The notes below the pieces were generated by a model that had not been told where the DNA came from, made no database searches, and worked only from the letters and a program-made list of their open reading frames with translations. From the NCBI GenBank assembly GCA_937931765.1, contig CALHAO010000150.1, forward strand, positions 1 through 6,858: a stretch of 6,858 bases of DNA. Direction: 5' to 3'. Positions 1-6,789 of the stretch are shown piece after piece. Both the position numbers and the translations under genes were made by a program. This DNA comes from an uncultured Thiotrichaceae bacterium (lineage in GTDB: Bacteria > Pseudomonadota > Gammaproteobacteria > Thiotrichales > Thiotrichaceae). Position 1 is the stretch's first letter; every line of letters begins with the position of its first letter.

Positions 1-932
1 GTTGTTGCGCTAGGCATGCCACTCTGCCACTCAGTGGTTCCGACAGGAACAATGCCCAGCAGATCATGCGTAGCCAGATCACTCCAGCGGATATGTGCGC
101 GATTACCTTCAACACTCACCGTAATATTATTAGGTGGTTCTGGTGGGTTCAGGTTACCAATTTGGTAGGCTTCAGCAAACGTATAAAATTTCAGACCCAT
201 TTGCTGAGCAGCAGCAATCACCTGGTTCAGCTTACTGATACGAATACCGTAGGTATAGTTTTCGTTCTCTGCACCGTCCTGAAGCAGGCGGTGAGCATAC
301 AACGTCACAATCTCATTGTTGGTTTTAGCGCGCAAAAATGCAGCCTCTATTTCAGCAATCGGATTATTGTAAGCATTATCAATACCATCACCTGCTAACA
401 CACCATAATTCGAGTTTTCACTGTGAAATATGTCATCCATCTGAAACAGATCCAGAGTTTCATCCGCAAAAGTGGTTCGCAAATAAGGGAAATAGGGCCT
501 GATGGCCGCATCATAAACCTCATTACGCTCACCAGAAGGATACGAGAAACTCACCGGATTAAACCCATCAGCCTGCATATCAGCCAGCACTGGAATGATT
601 TGCTCATTTAAGTATTCATCAGTACGGTTCGGATCAAAATTATAGTCTCCCGCAACGCCTTGGTGATCATAACTGTGACTGCCAATTTCATGGCCATCGG
701 CTTCAAGGTCGCGCAGTTTCTGTATTTGTGCAGCAGTCAAAGTATGCCAATGACTGATAAAAAAAGTAGCTTTAACATCACTGCTGACATTACTGAAATA
801 ATCATGCCACTGATCGACATAAGTATCATCAAAGCTCAGTACAACACCTGACTTATCCTCAACCGCATGAGCGCTTTGGGCAAGTGCAAGGGTCAACAAT
901 AAACAGCTGGCACTACGGAAAAATTTGTCCAT
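1..932 (-). CDS. Exported polysaccharide deacetylase (carbohydrate esterase 4 / NodB fold), 3' end outside window
   Basis: Likely a metal-dependent hydrolase that removes acetyl groups from a polysaccharide (chitin, xylan, peptidoglycan or an exopolysaccharide; the substrate cannot be told). I translated 310 codons from the ATG at 932-930; the reading frame is open to the window edge. Residues 1-23 form a Sec signal peptide (basic start MDKFFR, Leu/Ala core, likely cut after AHA). The NodB domain follows: motif 1 SFDDT at 33-37 (D35 general base, D36 metal ligand), motif 2 SHSYDH at 85-90 (metal ligands H86 and H90), a FSYPSG motif 3 variant at 129-134, and LYAH at 211-214 as the motif 5 histidine. 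The domain ends near residue 258. A proline-rich linker (262-267) leads into what looks like the start of a beta-sandwich, possibly fibronectin type III (ITVSVEG, then HIRW at 280-283). The gene lies 190 bases downstream of gspF on the same strand. Deacetylase assignment is firm; the C-terminal domain is tentative. Confidence 0.87.
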   Translation of the reverse strand, partial: MDKFFRSASCLLLTLALAQSAHAVEDKSGVVLSFDDTYVDQWHDYFSNVSSDVKATFFISHWHTLTAAQIQKLRDLEADGHEIGSHSYDHQGVAGDYNFDPNRTDEYLNEQIIPVLADMQADGFNPVSFSYPSGERNEVYDAAIRPYFPYLRTTFADETLDLFQMDDIFHSENSNYGVLAGDGIDNAYNNPIAEIEAAFLRAKTNNEIVTLYAHRLLQDGAENENYTYGIRISKLNQVIAAAQQMGLKFYTFAEAYQIGNLNPPEPPNNITVSVEGNRAHIRWSDLATHDLLGIVPVGTTEWQSGMPSAT

Positions 933-935
933 ATT

Positions 936-941
936 CCCTCC
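936..941 (-). promoter_or_regulatory. Ribosome binding site of the deacetylase gene
   Basis: GGAGGG on the minus strand, 3 bases before the ATG at 932-930 (5 bases if the core is taken as GGAG). This is a near-consensus Shine-Dalgarno sequence. It fixes the start at this ATG, which also gives a complete signal peptide. Confidence 0.75.
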
Positions 942-962
942 AACAAGTAAAAATCCCTAATA

Positions 963-980
963 TTGGTTCAATAAAACCAA
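963..980. repeat. Short inverted repeat in the deacetylase leader
   Basis: Perfect 6-base arms TTGGTT and AACCAA around the 6-base spacer CAATAA. It lies 31 bases upstream of the deacetylase ATG, so it could form a small hairpin in the mRNA leader or act as a protein-binding dyad. With two G-C pairs per arm it is weak and may be chance. Confidence 0.35.
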
Positions 981-1007
981 CCCTGATAAAAGTGTTTAGA
1001 TAAGCAA

Positions 1008-1044
1008 CATGAATTATCAACAGCACTTGATAAATTTTTTCATG
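1008..1044. repeat. Composite inverted repeat, possible operator upstream of the deacetylase gene
   Basis: Inner arms TTATCAA (1014-1020) and TTGATAA (1027-1033) are perfect complements around a 6-base spacer. Directly outside the left inner arm is CATGAA (1008-1013), whose exact complement TTCATG (1039-1044) lies beyond a 5-base A/T bulge on the right. All 13 bases of the left side therefore pair. Such a nested dyad in an intergenic region is typical of a transcription-factor site or a stable leader hairpin. It does not match a regulator site that I can name with confidence. Confidence 0.45.
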
Positions 1045-1087
1045 CGAACTTAAATAAGACTAATAAGGATTTTTAGCTTATACAGGG

Positions 1088-1107
1088 AAAAATACTTCTA
1101 TGAGAAG
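1088..1107 (-). terminator. Weak rho-independent terminator candidate after gspF
   Basis: On the minus strand CTTCT-CAT-AGAAG forms a 5-base-pair stem with a 3-base loop, followed by TATTTTT. It begins 15 bases after the gspF stop codon, where the end of the gsp operon would be expected. The stem has only two G-C pairs and the T tract is interrupted, so termination may be partial, allowing some read-through into the deacetylase gene. Confidence 0.35.
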
Positions 1108-1122
1108 GATGACCGGTAATAC

Positions 1123-2337
1123 CTAACGGATAAATGAGGGCATATTTAATATTGGCATCATTATGGCTAATACAATCAAGGTAACAACACCGCCCATAAT
1201 CAAAATTAATAATGGCTCCAATAAACTCACCATTTTTGTGATGCGTGACTGAGTTTCACGCTCTTGCTGAATAGCTGCTCTTTCCAGCATGTTGTCCAAC
1301 TGACCACTGCCTTCGCCACTGGCAATCAGATAGATGACCATGGGTGGAAAATAACCGGATTGCTGTAAAGCTTTATTAATAGCCATACCTTCACGGACTT
1401 TAATGGTAGCGGCATCCACAGCCTTATGCATCGGAATATTACTGATAACACCACCAGCAATTTTCATAGCATCCAGAATCGGCACGCCACTGGAAGCCAG
1501 AATACTCAATGTGCGGGCAAAATGCTCAGTATTAATACCCCGAACCAGGCGGCCAATCAGCGGTAATTTCAATAATAAGCGATGAAAACGTTCTTTCCAA
1601 ATCGGCACTTTCAGTAAATAACGAATAAAAACAGCCAATAAAACAATGCCAATCAATAATTTAAAACCATGAAATTCCAGAAAATCACTGCTGGCTATTA
1701 AGATTTTTGTTAATTGCGGCAGCTCGCCATCAAATGATTCAAAAACACTAATAACATTAGGTACTACAAATTTAAGCAGTGCCACCACAATACCCACCGC
1801 CACCAACGACAACAGCGCTGGATACGCAAAAGCTGTAGATACTTTCTGTTGGTTCATTTGTTTGTTTTCGGTGTAATCAGCCAATCTCTCCAGTACTTCT
1901 TCCAGATGACCGGATTGTTCGCCAGCCCCGACCGTAGCCCGGTATAAAGCCGGAAAGGCTGACGGAAACTGATCCAGTGAAGATACCAGTGTGTGACCTT
2001 CCATCACCCGCGCACGTATCGCAGAGAAAATTCGCCGTGAAGCGCCCCGCTCAGTTTGACGAACCACCGTCCCCAACGCCTCTTCCAAAGGGGAACCTGC
2101 CCCAATCAGTGTGGCTAGCTGACGTGTCATTAATGCCAGATCGGCTGAATTAAGACTGCCACCGAATAAAGTTTTGCCCTCTGAACGTTTTTGTTTCTGA
2201 GCTACCTCATTCACTTCCAACGGCGTCATATCGCCATTGCGCAGCAACTGGCGCACCTGACGTGCGGTATCAGCTTCCAGAATACCTTTTTCTTCCTTAC
2301 CGGCAGGGTTTAACGCCAGATACTCAAAAGCTGGCAT
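1123..2337 (-). CDS. gspF: Type II secretion inner-membrane platform protein GspF
   Basis: Polytopic inner-membrane protein of the T2SS assembly platform. In this family it contacts the GspE ATPase and passes its movement to the growing pseudopilus. The 404-residue length is normal. Two copies of the T2SSF domain are visible: about 70-193 (TRQLATLIGAGSPLEEAL, then GAGEQSGHLEEVLERLADY) and about 272-394 (FARTLSILASSGVPILDAM, then ASGEGSGQLDNMLERAA). Three membrane segments lie near 169-193, 225-243 and 373-396, the usual GspF topology. The N-terminal stretch with FEYLALNPAGKEEKG is the typical start of GspF. Its ATG shares the A of the gspE TAA stop (TAATG), indicating translational coupling; GAGGA at 2351-2347 is a possible ribosome binding site. 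The stop is TAG. PilC of type IV pili is the nearest alternative, but the gspD and gspE neighbours decide for GspF. Confidence 0.96.
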   Translation of the reverse strand: MPAFEYLALNPAGKEEKGILEADTARQVRQLLRNGDMTPLEVNEVAQKQKRSEGKTLFGGSLNSADLALMTRQLATLIGAGSPLEEALGTVVRQTERGASRRIFSAIRARVMEGHTLVSSLDQFPSAFPALYRATVGAGEQSGHLEEVLERLADYTENKQMNQQKVSTAFAYPALLSLVAVGIVVALLKFVVPNVISVFESFDGELPQLTKILIASSDFLEFHGFKLLIGIVLLAVFIRYLLKVPIWKERFHRLLLKLPLIGRLVRGINTEHFARTLSILASSGVPILDAMKIAGGVISNIPMHKAVDAATIKVREGMAINKALQQSGYFPPMVIYLIASGEGSGQLDNMLERAAIQQERETQSRITKMVSLLEPLLILIMGGVVTLIVLAIMMPILNMPSFIR

Positions 2338-3878
2338 TAATGCTCATCCTCACGTGTCACTCTGAGCACTTCATCCAACGAGGTCTTGCCTTCAAGCACC
2401 AGCCGTATACCATCATCACGCATGCTGGGCATAGTTTTGCGCACCACTTTTTCCATCTCAATTTCACTAGCACCTTCATGAATCATTTGGCGAATTTCAT
2501 TATTCAGCTCAACTAATTCATAAATACCAGTACGGCCAATAAAACCATTATGATTACACTGCTTACAACCCACAGGATGATAAATAACCGGTTTATGGGA
2601 GAAATCAAGTTGCGTGGAATTAGCCTGCAGCAACTCAAATTCACCCTCTGTCGCGGCTACCGGATTACGGCATTCTGGGCAAAGTGTCCTAACCAGTCGT
2701 TGTGCCACCACACCCAGAAGACTGGAAGCCAACAGGTAAGGTTCCACGCCCATATCCTGCATCCGTGTCACAGCACCTATTGCGGTATTCGTGTGCAAAG
2801 TTGAAAAAACCAGGTGGCCGGTTAAACTCGACTGCACCGCAATATCAGCTGTTTCCAGATCACGGATTTCACCCACCATCACCACATCCGGATCTTGACG
2901 CAAAATAGCACGTAACCCTCGGGCAAAAGTCATTTCAACTTTATTATTGACCTGCGTCTGACCAATGCCATCAATGTAATACTCGATCGGGTCTTCAACA
3001 GTGAGGATATTACGTCGCGCATCATTCAGATTACTGAGAGCTGCATACAAAGTAGTGGTTTTACCGGAGCCGGTTGGCCCCGTAACCAATACAATGCCGT
3101 GTGGTTTCTGGATTAATACTTTCAGGCGCTCATGCACCTTATCTTCCATACCCAAATGGCTCAGATTCAAGCGCCCGGCCTGCTTATCCAATAAACGTAA
3201 TACAATCCGTTCGCTATGACCTGAAGGTAGAGTCGAGACACGCACATCCACTGGGCGTCCCGCCAAACGTAATGAGATACGGCCATCTTGTGGCACACGC
3301 TTCTCGGCAATATCCAGCTTGGACATGACCTTAATACGCGAAATAATCAGCGGAGCCAGCTTTCTTGGTGGCTCTAACACTTCCTTGAGCACACCATCAA
3401 CACGCATGCGTACCTGCATCCGTGTCTCAAAAGCTTCAATGTGAATATCAGAAGCGTTCTGTTTTACTGCCTGAGTCAATAATGCATTAATCAGGCGAAT
3501 GATAGGCGCATCGTCTTCCGATTCCAGTAAATCCTCTGGCTCCGGCATATTTTCGGCAATATCATTCAGATCAGCCTCATCACCCAGATCCTGCATCATC
3601 GCCGCACCCGTCTGGCTACGGTCATAACGCGCCGCCAGCATACGCTCAAAAGCAGGAACATCTAATTGCTCAAGCTTTAAATCACCGGGAATATTACGCT
3701 GAACTTCCAACAACACCTCAGGCCGCAAACCTTCCTTACAAAACAATAAGGTGATGTCTTCTTCATCCTGCAAGATGCCGTGCCGCTTAGCGAAAGCATA
3801 CGGCAGATCCTTGTGGATCAAATCCTCATTCGCTGCCTCGGTAAGGGACAAATCAGTGGCTATTGCTTCACTCATCAT
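2337..3878 (-). CDS. gspE: Type II secretion cytoplasmic ATPase GspE
   Basis: Hexameric ATPase that powers pseudopilus assembly from the cytoplasmic face of the inner membrane. At 513 residues it has normal length. The N-terminal region (about 25-100) is the GspE N1 domain, which in this family docks on GspL. An acidic linker (about 99-124) follows, then the N2 domain with ASDIHIE at 142-148. The ATPase core has Walker A GPTGSGKT (267-274), the Asp box TVEDPIEY (293-300), Walker B with DPDVVMVGEIRD (329-340) and the His box GHLVFSTLHTN (354-364). A tetracysteine zinc site is complete: CPEC at 400-403 and CKQC at 438-441. No key residue is missing. The start at 3878 has AAGGG (3888-3884) 5 bases upstream, overlapping the gspD stop; a second ATG follows immediately. 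PilB shares these motifs, but the adjacent T2SS secretin and GspF make GspE the clear choice. Confidence 0.97.
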   Translation of the reverse strand: MMSEAIATDLSLTEAANEDLIHKDLPYAFAKRHGILQDEEDITLLFCKEGLRPEVLLEVQRNIPGDLKLEQLDVPAFERMLAARYDRSQTGAAMMQDLGDEADLNDIAENMPEPEDLLESEDDAPIIRLINALLTQAVKQNASDIHIEAFETRMQVRMRVDGVLKEVLEPPRKLAPLIISRIKVMSKLDIAEKRVPQDGRISLRLAGRPVDVRVSTLPSGHSERIVLRLLDKQAGRLNLSHLGMEDKVHERLKVLIQKPHGIVLVTGPTGSGKTTTLYAALSNLNDARRNILTVEDPIEYYIDGIGQTQVNNKVEMTFARGLRAILRQDPDVVMVGEIRDLETADIAVQSSLTGHLVFSTLHTNTAIGAVTRMQDMGVEPYLLASSLLGVVAQRLVRTLCPECRNPVAATEGEFELLQANSTQLDFSHKPVIYHPVGCKQCNHNGFIGRTGIYELVELNNEIRQMIHEGASEIEMEKVVRKTMPSMRDDGIRLVLEGKTSLDEVLRVTREDEH

Positions 3879-3883
3879 GAAGT

Positions 3884-3888
3884 CCCTT
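3884..3888 (-). promoter_or_regulatory. Ribosome binding site of gspE, overlapping the gspD stop codon
   Basis: AAGGG on the minus strand, 5 bases before the gspE ATG. Its first base is the last base of the gspD TAA stop. Ribosomes ending gspD would therefore stop on the gspE initiation site, which favours coupled translation. Confidence 0.65.
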
Positions 3889-6749
3889 TATTTAGCTGTG
3901 AAAGCTGATTCATTAGCCGTGAAAGCTGATTCATTGACATTCAATGGTCGTGCACCCTGATAAGGCGTACGCAAAGCACCGCTAATATCACGTTGCGGTG
4001 CTGCCTGAATATTAAAATGCAGATCATCCGCACTGCCCTTGGCACAAAATCCATCAATACACTCAAGATCAGGGAACACCGCAGCATTACCGGTTAAGCT
4101 ACCCCGGGTAAGAATCTTGCTTTGCTTTTGCTGCTTTTGCAGGTTGTGGTATTTCGCACGGGTATAAGCATCCGCAGCCTGTCGGTCAGCCATAATCACC
4201 GGATGGATAAACACCATCAGGTTCTTCTTCTTTTTAGTGGTAGTGTTACCTCTGAACAGTCCTCCAATAACAGGAATATCAGATAAAACCGGCACCTTGG
4301 TTTCAGAATCATTAAAATCATCCTGAATCAAACCACCTAATACCAATACCTGGCCATCTTCCACCATAACACTAGTATTTATTAAGCTCTTATTAGTAAT
4401 GACATCCGAAGCTGAGCTACTGGTCGATAAACTGGATACTTCCTGCTCAATCTTCATGGTAATCGTCTTGTCACGATTAATCCGTGGTGTCACCTTCAGC
4501 GTTAAACCGACATCCTGCCGAGTAATGGTTTGGAAGGGGTTCTCTGCAGAACCACCCTCTGTACTACTGAAAGAGCCCGTTACAAAAGGTACATTCTGCC
4601 CCACCACCACACTGGCTTCTTCGTTATCCAGCGTCACCAGTGTTGGTGTTGACAATATATTAGTCGCCCCGTCACCCTTCAGCGCTTCCAGTACAATGCC
4701 GAACTTATCACTACCAGCACCTAACAGGAAGCCGCCCGGAATACTGGTAGCGCCTTGTAAAAGGCCCAACGCTGTACCCAGTCCTCCAAAGTTACTGTAA
4801 CCGGCAATACCAGCATCACCACTGCTTGCACCATTGGCTACCAAACCAAATCCGAATTTATTGGACAAGTCAGTAGAAACCTCAGCAATAATACCTTCCA
4901 CCATCACTTGTGGACGACGCTGATCCAGTTGTGAGATCACCCGCTGCAGGCTCACCTGTAAATGTTGCGGTGCTGTAATAATAACGGAGTTAGTGGTTTT
5001 ATCAGCTTGAATACTAACTTCATTATTGCCCGCCACACCACCGGAAGCTGCCGGAGTAGTACCCGCCGCCGCCGCAGTACCTGCGGTCTGTTGCTGCACA
5101 CTGCTGGCAGTTTCTTTCAGTACAGCCACTAATTCTTCAGCCTGCGCATAACGCAAACGAATAACACGGGTACCGCCTGCACGTGACTTCGGTGTATCTA
5201 ATTTGCGAATAGCCGCAATAATCGGCAACCTATCCGGTTGTTTGCCAGAGATCAGTATACTGTTCGTTCGCTCATCAGCTGCCAGACGTACTTGCTGAGC
5301 AGTATTACCTTCCGTCGGGGTTATCTGTAGCTGTTTAAGCGTCTGAATAATCTGGGTTGCCACCGCATACCTGACAGGTACAACCTGAGTATCTGCCGGT
5401 TGTGTTCTTGGCGTATCCAGTCGTGCAATAGCCGCGATAATCGGCTGTCTTTTCTCATTATCACCGGCAACGATAATGCTATTGGTGCTTTCATCAATCG
5501 CCAGCCGAACCTGATCGACTGTTCCAGCCCCTTCTGCGGTTGGCGTAATCTGCAACTGCTTCATAGTCTCTAATAGTTTCGTTGCATCAGCATGCTTAAG
5601 CCGGATGACCTGTGTATCAGGTGGCCGGGTAGGCCGAATATCCAAGCGCTGAATCGCGGCCAGAATAGGCTCACGATCTTCCCGTTCGCCGGAAATAATA
5701 ATACTATTGGTATTCTTATCAACCGCCATTCGTGCCTGTTTAACAGCCGCACCACCTTCTTTAGCCGGAGCAATCTGTAACTGTTTCAGGGTTTCCAGCA
5801 ACTGAGTAGCATCCGCATATCTGATTTTCACCACCTGTGTTGCAGGCGGTTGTGTGCGCGGAATATCCAGCTTAGCAATCACTTGACGCATCCGTTCACG
5901 ATCACCTTTATCACCAGCGACCAGAATACTGTTAGTCCGCACATCCACTGAAATATACACACGTTGCGGAATTGCACCACCATCAGCCGACTTGCCACTG
6001 GACATTAAACCGCGCAATGTAGTGGCCAGTTGATTAGCTACCGAGTGCCGAAGTGCAACTAATTCAAAGCCCTGATTATTAGGCTTATCAATGCTTTTGA
6101 TAACTGCTCCCAGCCGATCTACATTCTGCTTACGGCCCGTAACAATCACCGCGTTACTGGCTTGATTGAACTGAATCCGGGTTTCGCCCTGTCCCGCCAA
6201 GGGCTGTAATGTTTGAATCGCTGTGTTCACCGGAATGTATTGCAGGGTAAAAACCTGCGTGACTGTACGGTCAGCCTCTATTTTAGGGCGTGGTTTAGCA
6301 GCTGGCTGACCCGGCTTAGCAACAGGCTTTTCCGTAATAATCGGCGCAACCTGAGAGCGACCTTTGTTCAGTGGCACAATTTTAATAACATTGCCGACTT
6401 CAAGCGCTTCCAACCCATGAACCTGTAGGATGGACAAAAAGGTCTCGTATAACTCATCCTTACTTAAACCATCGCCGGATACAAAAGTGATGCTACCGCG
6501 AACTGCCGGATCGATAATAAAGTTCTTACCAGTCAGTTTCGACACCGTTTCAACCAGCGTGCGAATTTCAGTATTCTGTAAATTAATACGTGAACTTTCA
6601 GCCTGTAGTGCCGGAATCGTTGCGCCCCATAAAACGGCAGCAACAGCCACTGAAAGCCATGATTTTTTACTGTGAAAGTTAAAAACTTTCATGCTTGCGG
6701 GGTGAAATTTTTTCATGACTGTTAGTTTCATGTTGTTATTTTTCATCAT
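3888..6749 (-). CDS. gspD: Type II secretion outer-membrane secretin GspD, with three extra N2-like domains
   Basis: Forms the multimeric outer-membrane channel through which folded exoproteins leave the periplasm. At 953 residues it is far longer than classical GspD (about 650-750). Order: long signal peptide 1-50 (cut likely after ALQA); N0 about 51-128; proline-rich linker 134-160; N1 164-223; N2 226-303; three additional N2-like copies at 304-378, 379-453 and 454-526; N3 527-613 with an Ala/Gly/Thr-rich loop (556-575); secretin core 614-852, with VVVGQNVPF (714-722), RQDVGLTLKVTPRI (744-757) and the signature VPVLSDIPVIGGLFR (819-833). The C-terminal 100 residues are not recognisable beyond the position of an S-domain; they contain C897 and C902 and end in a duplicated NESAFTA. 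AGGA lies 5 bases before the ATG at 6749, supporting this start, but Met7, Met12 or Met20 would still leave a signal peptide. PilQ is unlikely because there is no AMIN domain and gspE/gspF follow directly. Confidence 0.95.
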   Translation of the reverse strand: MMKNNNMKLTVMKKFHPASMKVFNFHSKKSWLSVAVAAVLWGATIPALQAESSRINLQNTEIRTLVETVSKLTGKNFIIDPAVRGSITFVSGDGLSKDELYETFLSILQVHGLEALEVGNVIKIVPLNKGRSQVAPIITEKPVAKPGQPAAKPRPKIEADRTVTQVFTLQYIPVNTAIQTLQPLAGQGETRIQFNQASNAVIVTGRKQNVDRLGAVIKSIDKPNNQGFELVALRHSVANQLATTLRGLMSSGKSADGGAIPQRVYISVDVRTNSILVAGDKGDRERMRQVIAKLDIPRTQPPATQVVKIRYADATQLLETLKQLQIAPAKEGGAAVKQARMAVDKNTNSIIISGEREDREPILAAIQRLDIRPTRPPDTQVIRLKHADATKLLETMKQLQITPTAEGAGTVDQVRLAIDESTNSIIVAGDNEKRQPIIAAIARLDTPRTQPADTQVVPVRYAVATQIIQTLKQLQITPTEGNTAQQVRLAADERTNSILISGKQPDRLPIIAAIRKLDTPKSRAGGTRVIRLRYAQAEELVAVLKETASSVQQQTAGTAAAAGTTPAASGGVAGNNEVSIQADKTTNSVIITAPQHLQVSLQRVISQLDQRRPQVMVEGIIAEVSTDLSNKFGFGLVANGASSGDAGIAGYSNFGGLGTALGLLQGATSIPGGFLLGAGSDKFGIVLEALKGDGATNILSTPTLVTLDNEEASVVVGQNVPFVTGSFSSTEGGSAENPFQTITRQDVGLTLKVTPRINRDKTITMKIEQEVSSLSTSSSASDVITNKSLINTSVMVEDGQVLVLGGLIQDDFNDSETKVPVLSDIPVIGGLFRGNTTTKKKKNLMVFIHPVIMADRQAADAYTRAKYHNLQKQQKQSKILTRGSLTGNAAVFPDLECIDGFCAKGSADDLHFNIQAAPQRDISGALRTPYQGARPLNVNESAFTANESAFTAK
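3893..3934. repeat. 21-base tandem duplication at the 3' end of gspD
   Basis: Two adjacent 21-base units (3893-3913 and 3914-3934) differ at a single base. They are in frame and encode NESAFTA twice, as residues 939-945 and 946-952, just before the final Lys and stop. Near identity indicates a recent slippage-type duplication. Confidence 0.9.
5172..5840 (-). repeat. Three tandem N2-like domain repeats inside gspD
   Basis: Units occupy 5616-5840, 5391-5615 and 5172-5390 (75, 75 and 73 codons). Each begins with TQV, continues with an ADAT- or AVAT-type helix and KQLQI, then a variable loop, a TNSI strand (DKNTNSIIISG, DESTNSIIVAG, DERTNSILISG), an IAAI or LAAI helix and a final LD followed by a Pro/Arg/Thr linker. 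My hand alignment gives about 43 of 75 identities between the first and second units and about 41 of 73 between the second and third. Their DNA has diverged clearly, so the expansion is old and not an assembly artefact. The preceding N2 domain (residues 226-303) has the same closing pattern (RTNSILVAG, then LDIPRTQPPA), so it is the likely parent. Confidence 0.9.
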
Positions 6750-6754
6750 TGTTA

Positions 6755-6758
6755 TCCT
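6755..6758 (-). promoter_or_regulatory. Ribosome binding site of gspD
   Basis: AGGA on the minus strand, 5 bases before the ATG at 6749-6747 and 8 before the ATG that follows it. None of the three in-frame ATGs further downstream (Met7, Met12, Met20) has an equally clear site, so translation probably begins at the first or second Met. Confidence 0.5.
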
Positions 6759-6789
6759 GTGCGGACTGTATTTTCACACAACTCTCCGG

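Larger units (their letters stand above)
933..1122. other. A+T-rich intergenic region between gspF and the deacetylase gene
   Basis: 190 bases without a gene, clearly richer in A and T than the flanking coding sequence. It holds a weak terminator-like hairpin just after gspF, two inverted repeats and the deacetylase ribosome binding site, each listed separately. I found no convincing sigma-70 promoter with both boxes at proper spacing. A TTGATA at 1019-1014 has no good -10 box 16-18 bases downstream. The gap size and its contents suggest that the deacetylase has its own regulated transcription start. Confidence 0.6.

Noticed and set aside
66..398. Open frame of 110 codons on the plus strand near the window start
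   Set aside because: It is antisense to the deacetylase coding sequence, whose minus-strand frame is continuous and carries catalytic motifs. No plausible domain is seen in the plus-strand product.
1014..1033. TTATCAA-N6-TTGATAA as an FNR or CRP site
   Set aside because: FNR sites read TTGAT-N4-ATCAA. Here the half-sites are in the opposite order with different spacing, and the CRP core TGTGA is absent, so I do not name a regulator.
4399..4800. Open frame of 133 codons on the plus strand opposite gspD
   Set aside because: It is entirely antisense to the conserved secretin core of GspD, has no recognisable domain, and is best explained as a shadow of the real gene's codon pattern.
5172..5840. 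The gspD repeats as an assembly duplication
   Set aside because: The units share only a little over half of their residues and their DNA is clearly diverged, so they cannot be a copying artefact of sequencing or assembly.
3888..6749. The secretin as PilQ with PilB and PilC (type IV pilus) rather than GspD, GspE and GspF
   Set aside because: There is no AMIN domain before N0, the N1-N2-N3 series is T2SS-like, and a secretin-ATPase-platform gene order is typical of gsp operons while pilQ is normally apart from pilB and pilC.
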